Source: Nitrincola sp048264025 (GTDB lineage: Bacteria; Pseudomonadota; Gammaproteobacteria; Pseudomonadales; Balneatricaceae). From it: 64,000 nt of DNA. The translations under genes and the position numbers were made by a program. The notes below the pieces were generated by a model that saw only the letters and a program-made list of their open reading frames with translations, was not told the DNA's origin and ran no database searches. Positions 52,085 to 60,048 of this stretch are shown piece by piece; the first letter of the stretch is position 1; the number at the start of each line of letters is the position of its first letter. The stretch is taken from NCBI RefSeq assembly GCF_048264025.1, contig NZ_JBLXDN010000016.1, positions 27,744 to 91,743 on the forward strand, in the 5' to 3' direction.

Positions 52085-53172
52085 TACCAACCCAATTGCG
52101 CAAACAGAATGGAAAACAGTGCATCCACAATGATTACCAGGAAGATACTCTGAACAACACTGCGCGTGGTACGGTGGCCTACAGCCTCGGCCCCACCTTT
52201 AGCAAGAAAACCCTGCATACAGCCCACATTGACAATTAATAGTGCAAAAACTGGCGCTTTGATCAGCCCGACCCAGAAATGAACCGGGTCAACGGTAGAA
52301 GCAAATCGCTGAATAAACTCAACCGCACCTAAATCCAATTGTATTGATGCCACCAACATCCCACCACCAATCCCCGCCAGCATCGACAGCACAGTCAGCA
52401 ATGGCATCACCAGCATCAAGCCCAGCAGCTTGGGCAAGACCAGCCAAACAAAAGGGTCTTGACCCAGGCTTTTCAACGCCACCACTTCCTGATTCATCTG
52501 CATCGTCGCCAGTTGCGCTGCATAGGCTGACCCAGAGCGCCCTGCCACAATAATGGCACAGATCAGAGGTGCAAGTTCACGCAGCATAATCAGCGAAATC
52601 AACTCGACAACAAAAATATTTGCACCATAAGTAGCCAGTTGCAGACCACCCTGAAAAGCAATAACAGCACCCAGCAAAAATGCCAACAACGCGATAATAG
52701 GCACAGCATTTAGCCCATCCCGTTGCACCACATCCAATAGTAATTTCACCTTTAGCTGACGTGGGTGCTTAACCAGGCTGAGCAGTAATACGCTCAGTTG
52801 ACCAGCAAAATCCAACAACTGCCGCGCATGTACAACACTATGCAGCGTTTGCCGTCCCAACTCAGCCAGAGGATTCAGGCGTTTTTCACTGGTCGGCACA
52901 TCCGTCAGGCGCCCTTTCACAAACGTCAGTAGATAGATTTGTTCCTGCGTTAGCCCTTGTGGCCAATGTCGAGAGTCAAACCCCACTAATTGCAACAGTA
53001 CTACCGCACCATTAGTATCCAGCGCATCAATCTTGGCTTCTGTCGGTGGAGACTGACGCCAAGACTGGAGTAATAACTGTTGCTGCGCCAAAAAGCGCGT
53101 ATCCCAGCTACCCACCACACAAATAGACTCACCTGAACGGTTTATCATCGGTAATTCAGCTTGTTCACTCAT
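52084..53172 (-). CDS. MlaE-like ABC permease with N-terminal STAS-like domain
   Basis: A 362-residue protein: residues 1-~100 resemble a STAS domain (ICVVGSWDTRFLAQQQ, KIDALDTNGAVVLLQLVG), and 105-362 are the MlaE permease with about five helices (PIIALLAFLLGAVIAFQGGLQLATYGANIFVVELISL and LAPLICAIIVAGRSGSAYAAQL). This STAS-fused MlaE with ATPase, MCE protein and PqiC-type lipoprotein is a recognised four-gene arrangement in Pseudomonas and relatives; the system is thought to move phospholipids between membranes. It is the first gene of the operon and divergent from dacB. Confidence 0.93.
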   Translation of the reverse strand: MSEQAELPMINRSGESICVVGSWDTRFLAQQQLLLQSWRQSPPTEAKIDALDTNGAVVLLQLVGFDSRHWPQGLTQEQIYLLTFVKGRLTDVPTSEKRLNPLAELGRQTLHSVVHARQLLDFAGQLSVLLLSLVKHPRQLKVKLLLDVVQRDGLNAVPIIALLAFLLGAVIAFQGGLQLATYGANIFVVELISLIMLRELAPLICAIIVAGRSGSAYAAQLATMQMNQEVVALKSLGQDPFVWLVLPKLLGLMLVMPLLTVLSMLAGIGGGMLVASIQLDLGAVEFIQRFASTVDPVHFWVGLIKAPVFALLIVNVGCMQGFLAKGGAEAVGHRTTRSVVQSIFLVIIVDALFSILFAQLGW

Positions 53173-53301
53173 TTCCGCGGCTCCTTAACTGACCGCATAC
53201 TAACAGAATCACAGATTTTCAGTCAGTGCTTCTGTTGTAGACCCTTGTGTATGCCATCTGCTTTGCCATAATGCACACATTATTATTCTCGGGAGCGAAA
53301 G

Positions 53302-54750
53302 ATGCAGGTGTCGCCATTTTCAACTATAAAAACGCTAGTATGTACGCTATCACTGGCTCTTGTTAGTTTTTCAGCAACGGCTCAGTTACCTGCCAGCCTC
53401 AATCAAGTCATTGACGCCCAGCACTTACCTGCTGATGCCATGGGTATTTGGGTACAACAAACCGACAGCAGTACCCCTTTAGTAGATCACAATACTGACC
53501 GCCTGTTTAATCCGGCATCGACAATCAAACTGGCTACTACCCTTGCAGTGCTGCTAGAGCTTGGGCCCTCCTATACCTGGAGAACCGACATCCGTGCGAC
53601 TGCTGCGGTTGAAAACGGCGTACTGAAAGGCGACTTGATTCTCCGCGGAACCGGCGATCCTGGTGCGGTCAGTGAAGAGCACTGGCGCATGTTAAGAGAT
53701 CTGCAGCGCATGACCGGCCTAAAGCGTATCGAAGGCAACGTCATTCTGGATGCCAGTTACTATATGCTTCCTGCCGGAGATCCAGGTGATTTTGATGGCC
53801 AACCCTACCGAGCTTATAACCAACTCCCCTATGCCTTACATGTCAATTCAAATGCCATTCGCTTTCACATATTGCCAGATGGAAACGCTATCCGTATAGA
53901 AGCAGAGCCCCCTTTACCAGGTCTTCAGATTGAAAATAATCTAACACCAGTCAGTAGTGGCAATTGTGATGCATGGCAACGTGGTGTGCGTTATGACGTA
54001 GGTGATAATAACCAGGTTACGTTCAGCGGCAGCTATCCAGTAAACTGTGGTAACTACGAACTGTTGCGCACGGCTGTAGCACCAGATTTCAATGCCGCCG
54101 AACTTTTTCGTCTGCACTGGGCACAATGGGGTGGCGAACTCACCGGAGAGGTTCTGAGCCACTTCGGCTCACCATTACCTTATGAAACAACATTGATGAC
54201 CCACATCTCCAGGCCGCTGGCTGATTTAATTCGTGTCTCTAATAAATGGAGTCACAATGTCATGACCCGCCACATGGCATTAACCCTGGGCGCTTACAAA
54301 ATGGGTGAGCCAGCGACCCTGGAAAAAGCACGCGTTGCATTGATTGATGTACTGTCATCGGCAGGTGTCGAAACTGATGGTATGTTTATTGACAATGGCT
54401 CAGGCCTTAGCCGCAACGCGCGGATCACCCCAAAACAACTGGGGCAAGTTCTTCAGGCGGGCTGGAATAGTCCCAGACGCCCTGAATTTCTGTCGTCTTT
54501 ATCTATATCCGGTATAGATGGAACCACTCGACGCCAATACCGCAATGAAGATAAAACAGGCCAGATGCACCTTAAAACAGGGCTACTCAATCAGGTTTCA
54601 GCCATTGCTGGCTATGTCAGAAACCAGTGTAATGAAGATGTTATGGTTGTGCTCTTGATCAATCACCCCGAAGCACACCAAGGTCATGGGACACGCATGC
54701 AACAGAATTTGCTGGACTGGGTGTACAAAACCGGGCAGTGTCGTGGATAA
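53302..54750 (+). CDS. dacB: D-alanyl-D-alanine carboxypeptidase/endopeptidase (PBP4)
   Basis: A 482-residue periplasmic penicillin-binding protein of peptidase family S13. A Sec signal peptide ends near residue 28 (SFSATAQ). The active-site motifs are SxxK with S73/K76 (NPASTIKL), SxN with S317-H318-N319 (KWSHNVM) and KTG at 425-427 (HLKTGLL). It trims or cuts peptidoglycan cross-links. CGGGAG precedes the ATG. It is divergent from the MCE operon across 129 bases, where TTGTGT and CATAAT could form its promoter. The receptor gene follows with no visible terminator. Confidence 0.94.
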   Translation: MQVSPFSTIKTLVCTLSLALVSFSATAQLPASLNQVIDAQHLPADAMGIWVQQTDSSTPLVDHNTDRLFNPASTIKLATTLAVLLELGPSYTWRTDIRATAAVENGVLKGDLILRGTGDPGAVSEEHWRMLRDLQRMTGLKRIEGNVILDASYYMLPAGDPGDFDGQPYRAYNQLPYALHVNSNAIRFHILPDGNAIRIEAEPPLPGLQIENNLTPVSSGNCDAWQRGVRYDVGDNNQVTFSGSYPVNCGNYELLRTAVAPDFNAAELFRLHWAQWGGELTGEVLSHFGSPLPYETTLMTHISRPLADLIRVSNKWSHNVMTRHMALTLGAYKMGEPATLEKARVALIDVLSSAGVETDGMFIDNGSGLSRNARITPKQLGQVLQAGWNSPRRPEFLSSLSISGIDGTTRRQYRNEDKTGQMHLKTGLLNQVSAIAGYVRNQCNEDVMVVLLINHPEAHQGHGTRMQQNLLDWVYKTGQCRG

Positions 54751-54818
54751 GTAGGCATAATAGACACGAGTTTGAATCGACACGGGCACCCCTCCCGGTT
54801 ATGAGCGGATCCAGATTA

Positions 54819-56927
54819 ATGCGGCATTATAAAATTAACAATCTAGCTGTATTCCTGTCTGGACTGGCAGGATACTTTTACATGATAGCGGCGGCTACAG
54901 CCGACATATCACACTTGGATGAAAGTGCTTTTTTGATCGATATCCCCATGGTCACTTCAGCAACACGCATGTCTCAGCACCAAAGTGATGCGCCGGTATC
55001 CGTGTCCGTTATAGACCGAGCCACTATCACAGCATCCGGAGCTCAAACAGTTCCGGACCTATTACGTCTGGTACCGGGATTTCAGGTAGCCCATGTCAAC
55101 AGCAATAAATATGCGGCCACCTATCATGGACACAGTGATGACTTTCCAAACCGCCTTGAGGTCATGGTTGATGGACGTTCAGTCTATATGCCATTGATTT
55201 CTTCGCCTGACTGGACGTCCTTGGCATTGCATCTAGATGATATCGAACGTATAGAAGTGGTTCGTGGGTCTAATACCGCCACACAAGGCTCCAACGCATT
55301 CCTGGGTGCCATTAATATCATCACCCGACACCCGTCGACTGAAGCTAGGGCTTCTGCATCGGTGACACTTGGCTCATTGGATACAGCCAATAGCAATCTG
55401 CGCTTTAGTGGCAATACCTCTATGGGTCATTACCGAGTATCCGCCAGCCATGAAGAAAATACCGGCAGCAAGCAGTTTAGTGATGGCGCCAGACGCAATT
55501 ATTTGAATTTCAGTGGCAGTTTTGCACCCAGTTTGTGGGATCAAGTGGACATCTGGCTAGGAGTTGACCGAGGGCATACAACGATAGGTTCTTTAAAATC
55601 TGCTAATGATCCGCCATACGATATCGCCACAGCAAGGCGCGACTATCACTCAGACTTCCAGCATATTGCATGGCAGCACACATTAAATCCACAAACAACA
55701 TTTGAGCTTCAAGGCTATCGAGCCTATCTGAGCCTGGATGAGCAGAAACCAACCTTAGAAGAAGCGCTCAGAACAACGTTAAAAGCCGATGAGTATTTTG
55801 CCTGGTTGGCCAACCCTGGCAACTTCGTTGCTGAAGAAACTTTTTACCGGCAGATTCTGGATAGCACCCCCAGCCTAAGACTCTTCGCTGAAAATGGTTC
55901 GACACGTCAGGAAGACCTACAACTATCAATTATTCACCAGCAAAACCGAACATCAACCTCGGCTGGACTCGGTTATCGGAGGGATACAGGTAAAGGAGAT
56001 ACACTTTTTGACCAAGGTGATGTGCATTCAACCCGACTCAGGCTTTTTGCGAATAGTGTTATCAGTCCTAGCCAAGCCTATACTATTAATCTAGGCGCTA
56101 TGCATGAGAAGGAATACTCAGGTCCGGGGGCAACCTCTGGTCGAGCTGCACTAAGCCTGCATGTAACGCCAGACATCACATTACGCTTGGGCTTAAGCAG
56201 CAGCGAGCGCTTACCTTCACTGCATGAGCGCTACAGCCAATCTACTATTTATCTCACGCCCGATAAGAGTCAAATATTTGATGCCATTCGCAGACCTAAT
56301 CCAGACTTGGAGCCTGAGCGCATACTAAGTCATGAGATTGGGTTATTGTATAAATTTAGCTCGCTACCTGGTTATTTTGACCTGCGCATTTTTAATGAGA
56401 AGATAACTAAAGGAATAGCCACTTATCGAGAAGCCTTTACCGATGAGCTCAATACAAATGACCAGACAGTCAGGATAAGTAAAAATATCGCCGACTGGCA
56501 AAACCAAGGTGCTGAATTCCAGTTAAAACTTCAGCCGACAGATGATTTCTGGTTTTTATTGAATTATGCCTACGTCAATAATACGGCAAAAAGTTATGCG
56601 GTATCTGCCAACCGGATATTTAACCGAAATCAACTTGCCGCCCGGCACAGTGCGTCTATGCTACTAAACTGGCAACCGATTCCTGATATAAATCTAAGCG
56701 CAAGCCACTATTTTGTCGATCAAATGCACTGGCTGGAAGGGGATAATCGGGATGCTTATAACCGCACAGATCTTCGTGCGGCAAGACACTGGACTATGGG
56801 CCCTCAAACACAAGCCGAACTATCGCTGACTATTCAGAATGCCTTTGGCCCCAGTTATAAAGAGTTCTACGACTATCACGACTTTGATCGTCGTTTTTTT
56901 GTACAGTTTCGTTTAAAATATCACTAG
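54819..56927 (+). CDS. TonB-dependent receptor-like protein, copy 1
   Basis: A 702-residue outer-membrane protein: signal peptide (residues 1-~27, INNLAVFLSGLAGYFYMIAAATA), a TonB-box-like segment FLIDIPMVTSATRM, a plug domain (about 55-180, SVSVIDRATITASGAQTVPDLLRLVPGFQ, RIEVVRGSNTATQGSNAFLGAINIITR), and a beta-barrel ending in FVQFRLKYH with the terminal aromatic pattern. Ligand unknown. I prefer ATG 54819; ATG 54801 is also possible, while a GTG start at 54738 would overlap dacB and bury the signal peptide. It resembles the next gene closely in the plug region, so the two arose by tandem duplication. No inner-membrane permease is nearby. Confidence 0.87.
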   Translation: MRHYKINNLAVFLSGLAGYFYMIAAATADISHLDESAFLIDIPMVTSATRMSQHQSDAPVSVSVIDRATITASGAQTVPDLLRLVPGFQVAHVNSNKYAATYHGHSDDFPNRLEVMVDGRSVYMPLISSPDWTSLALHLDDIERIEVVRGSNTATQGSNAFLGAINIITRHPSTEARASASVTLGSLDTANSNLRFSGNTSMGHYRVSASHEENTGSKQFSDGARRNYLNFSGSFAPSLWDQVDIWLGVDRGHTTIGSLKSANDPPYDIATARRDYHSDFQHIAWQHTLNPQTTFELQGYRAYLSLDEQKPTLEEALRTTLKADEYFAWLANPGNFVAEETFYRQILDSTPSLRLFAENGSTRQEDLQLSIIHQQNRTSTSAGLGYRRDTGKGDTLFDQGDVHSTRLRLFANSVISPSQAYTINLGAMHEKEYSGPGATSGRAALSLHVTPDITLRLGLSSSERLPSLHERYSQSTIYLTPDKSQIFDAIRRPNPDLEPERILSHEIGLLYKFSSLPGYFDLRIFNEKITKGIATYREAFTDELNTNDQTVRISKNIADWQNQGAEFQLKLQPTDDFWFLLNYAYVNNTAKSYAVSANRIFNRNQLAARHSASMLLNWQPIPDINLSASHYFVDQMHWLEGDNRDAYNRTDLRAARHWTMGPQTQAELSLTIQNAFGPSYKEFYDYHDFDRRFFVQFRLKYH

Positions 56928-56965
56928 TTTTTGTTAAAACCGGAACCTATTGTGGATGGACCCGC

Positions 56966-59080
56966 ATGCTACAGTCTCTGAAAGCATCTAAATCAGCGCA
57001 GCCAATTCAAAATCTCTGCCAGACTATACGCTCGGGCAACTCCTTTCCCGTCAACATTATCCTGATTTATTTACTAGGTACAGGTCATCTGACTCTTGCT
57101 GCTGAGCAGACTTTGCTAAGTGAAGCTGACTTCATCGCTGATATTCCCGTTGTCAGTTTAGCCAGTCGGTTAAAGCAAAATCTTCACGATACACCCGCCT
57201 CTGTGACAGTGTTGGATCGTGCCACTATTTCAGCTTCTGGTGCACAAACACTACCTGACCTGTTAAGACTGGTACCGGGCTTTCAAGTATTTCATGTCAA
57301 TGCCAACAAGTTTGGTGCCAACTACCATGGCATGAATGATGAGTTTCCCAACCAATTAGAAGTGATGGTCAATGGTCGGTCGGTCTATCTACCACTTTTA
57401 TCGACCGTAATCTGGACATCCTTGGGGTTGCATCCTGAGGACATTGAACGTGTAGAGGTTGTCCGGGGCTCCAGTGCAGCCACCTATGGCTCCAATGCAT
57501 TCATGGGCGCGATCAACTTTATAACGCGACATCCAGCGTCCGACGCTAAACTAACAGCGGCAGGCACGCTTGGATCGAAACAAACTCAAAACGGACATCT
57601 GCGTTATAGTGGTGAATCACAAAATATTTTTTACAGGATAAGTGCAAGCCGAGAATCCAATGCCGGCAGCTCACGTTTCAATGACAGTGCCAATCGACAA
57701 TACCTCAGCGCCGATCTTAGCTTTGCACCCAGCCTCTTCGATACAGTCAATCTGCACTTGGGTATTGATCAAGGCTACACACATTTAGGCTATCTGTATC
57801 CATACCATCGATTCCCTGACAATCAACACTATATTAGCCGCTCTGATTACCGAGCCAATCACCAACAAATTAATTGGTCACGTTTGCTGACCCCGGATGC
57901 CACGCTTCATATCAGCGCCTATCGCAACGATCTAAAGTTAGATGAGTCACGTCCTACAACGGAAGATATACTGACCTACTATCTGCCAGAAGCGTATCAG
58001 ACTCAAGCCATGGCAGAACAGCTGTTACAGTTGAATCCAGAATTCAGGGGCTATCGAGAGCATGGTAGAACCCATGTCCTGGACACTGAAATAGCCCTGG
58101 AAACCCGCCGTTTTGGTCTTAACAGCTATACCGGCCTGGGATTTCGTAATGACCATGCCAGCAGCCCTGTTCTGCTGCAGCAAGACGATATCAGCGATCA
58201 GCGTTACCGCCTATTCCACAGTAGCGAATTTCAACTTACCCCGAAACTACTGGTTAACCTGGGTATTATGCATGAAGTACAACCCGGTGACTTAAGCGCT
58301 ACATCTACCCGCGCGGCGGTTAACCGACAACTATCAGACGATACCAGTATACGCCTAGGATATAGCCATAGTGAACGCTTACCTTCGTTATTGGAACGAC
58401 GGGGAAACTATCGAGTGGAACTGCCCCCTGATCAGTTTCATCCCATTGATCGTCCTAATCCAGAACTCGGACCTGAGCGTAACCAAAGCTGGGAAGTGGG
58501 GATATTACACAATCTAACCCCATTGAATGGTTACCTCGACCTGAGGATCTTTCACGAACGTATATCCGATGCCATCGTCAATGTCAGACAGTCTGATGGC
58601 GCAGGCATGAAAATGAACCGTGGCTACTGGCGAAATCAAGGCATGGAAGCTCAACTGAAATTACAACCTCATGATAGCTTCTGGCTAATTGTTAACTATA
58701 GCTATCTTGATAATCACGCTGGCAATTGGGACCAAGGACACCAAGATGAGGCATTTACACATTTTCCAGGCGGGCAGCTTTCACCCAAGCATACACTTTC
58801 AGCACTACTGAACTGGCAACTTAACGAAAACACCAACCTAAGCAGTGCCTATTACTTCATGGATCAGGTGCGATGGCGTGGAAGTTATGGGACACTGACT
58901 CCACAGGAACATTATCAGCGACTGGACCTGAAACTAGCCAGGTATTGGCAAAATGCTTCACAGAAAATTGAATTAGCTGCGGTCATCCAAAATGCATTTC
59001 ACGGTAGCTATAAGTCCTTTTATCAGGATAATGAGTTTGATCGCAGGGTCTTTCTGCAATTCAGACTGACGATGGATTAA
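56966..59080 (+). CDS. TonB-dependent receptor-like protein, copy 2
   Basis: A 704-residue paralogue of the preceding receptor. A longer N-terminus carries the signal peptide around residues 25-45 (FPVNIILIYLLGTGHLTLAAE). The TonB-box-like FIADIPVVSLASRL and plug motif VLDRATISASGAQTLPDLLRLVPGFQ follow. The barrel ends RRVFLQFRLTMD. The plug sequences of the two copies are very similar, the extracellular barrel loops differ, which suggests different ligands for a shared downstream apparatus. It starts 38 bases after copy 1 and is followed 11 bases on by the binding-protein gene. Confidence 0.88.
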   Translation: MLQSLKASKSAQPIQNLCQTIRSGNSFPVNIILIYLLGTGHLTLAAEQTLLSEADFIADIPVVSLASRLKQNLHDTPASVTVLDRATISASGAQTLPDLLRLVPGFQVFHVNANKFGANYHGMNDEFPNQLEVMVNGRSVYLPLLSTVIWTSLGLHPEDIERVEVVRGSSAATYGSNAFMGAINFITRHPASDAKLTAAGTLGSKQTQNGHLRYSGESQNIFYRISASRESNAGSSRFNDSANRQYLSADLSFAPSLFDTVNLHLGIDQGYTHLGYLYPYHRFPDNQHYISRSDYRANHQQINWSRLLTPDATLHISAYRNDLKLDESRPTTEDILTYYLPEAYQTQAMAEQLLQLNPEFRGYREHGRTHVLDTEIALETRRFGLNSYTGLGFRNDHASSPVLLQQDDISDQRYRLFHSSEFQLTPKLLVNLGIMHEVQPGDLSATSTRAAVNRQLSDDTSIRLGYSHSERLPSLLERRGNYRVELPPDQFHPIDRPNPELGPERNQSWEVGILHNLTPLNGYLDLRIFHERISDAIVNVRQSDGAGMKMNRGYWRNQGMEAQLKLQPHDSFWLIVNYSYLDNHAGNWDQGHQDEAFTHFPGGQLSPKHTLSALLNWQLNENTNLSSAYYFMDQVRWRGSYGTLTPQEHYQRLDLKLARYWQNASQKIELAAVIQNAFHGSYKSFYQDNEFDRRVFLQFRLTMD

Positions 59081-59091
59081 CGGCGGACAGG

Positions 59092-60048
59092 ATGTATAGG
59101 GAAAGGTTAAAATTCATACCATACAAATTAGCCAGCCGCTTGGCGGGCTATGTATTACTGCTATGTTTTTTGTCTTCAACCTCGTCACATGCTCACTCAA
59201 AAACATTGGTCATATTGTTAAGTGACCGCCATCACATCTATCAGGACCTGGCAAACGCAATACAAACCGAAACCTTTACTGATTACCGTACTCTCGTTCT
59301 GGAAGAGTTAGACAGTGATATGGTAACTATTCCAGATCTAATACTAGCCATAGGTACACGTGCCTGCGAAACAGCTTTGCAACTTACCTGGCAGCACAGT
59401 GATATCGTCTGTACCTTCTTGCCCTCTCAAACGTTTATACAACTAGTTGAAAAATATCGAACTGGCCCAGCTGTAGCTACGGCAGGCGTTACTGCCATCT
59501 TTATGGATCAACCGTTGCAGCGTCAAATACTCCTTGCCCGATTAATCGCCCCTAGCGCACAATCGATAGGTACAGTATTTGGCAGTAGTTCTGTCTATCA
59601 GCAACAAGCCTTTATGGCGCTCAGCAGAGCAGCTGGCTTTGAAGCACAGCATGCATTTCTGGACGAACAACAGAATCCGGTTCAAGTACTTACACCGTTG
59701 ATTCAGCGCAGTGATGTCTTCTTATCACTGCCGGATAGTGCCAGCTTTAACCGTAATGTAACGCGCTGGTCACTCTATATCACCCTGCGAAATCGCGTTC
59801 CGCTAATTGGATTCTCGGCCAGTTATGCTGAAGCAGGTGCTGTTGTATCTATGTATACAACACCACAACAGCTGGCTAAACAAACCAGCCAGGTGCTGAG
59901 TCAGTTGACCAGTACGGACATAATGCCAGCACCGGCTTATCCGGTAGAGTTTACATTAAACATTAATCAATCAGCGGCCAGAACCCTCAGGCTAGATTTA
60001 CCAGCAGCAGACGTCCTGACTCAACATCTGACTGAGGTATTTCCCTGA
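59092..60048 (+). CDS. Periplasmic substrate-binding-like protein (ABC_sub_bind, PF04392 type)
   Basis: A 318-residue exported protein with a signal peptide (about 1-34, YVLLLCFLSSTSSHAHS). The fold resembles the two-lobed PF04392 family: TLVILLSDRHHIYQDLANAIQ, DLILAIGTRACETALQ, VTAIFMDQPLQRQILLARLIAP, VPLIGFSASYAEAGAVVSMY. No ABC permease or ATPase lies beside it. Its stop overlaps the ATG of the kinase by one base, so it more likely serves as the periplasmic sensor partner of that kinase than as part of a transporter. Confidence 0.83.
   Translation: MYRERLKFIPYKLASRLAGYVLLLCFLSSTSSHAHSKTLVILLSDRHHIYQDLANAIQTETFTDYRTLVLEELDSDMVTIPDLILAIGTRACETALQLTWQHSDIVCTFLPSQTFIQLVEKYRTGPAVATAGVTAIFMDQPLQRQILLARLIAPSAQSIGTVFGSSSVYQQQAFMALSRAAGFEAQHAFLDEQQNPVQVLTPLIQRSDVFLSLPDSASFNRNVTRWSLYITLRNRVPLIGFSASYAEAGAVVSMYTTPQQLAKQTSQVLSQLTSTDIMPAPAYPVEFTLNINQSAARTLRLDLPAADVLTQHLTEVFP

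Noticed and set aside
54738..54800. Receptor copy 1 starting inside dacB
   Set aside because: It gives a polar N-terminus before the signal peptide and lacks a ribosome site; starts at 54819 or 54801 fit export.
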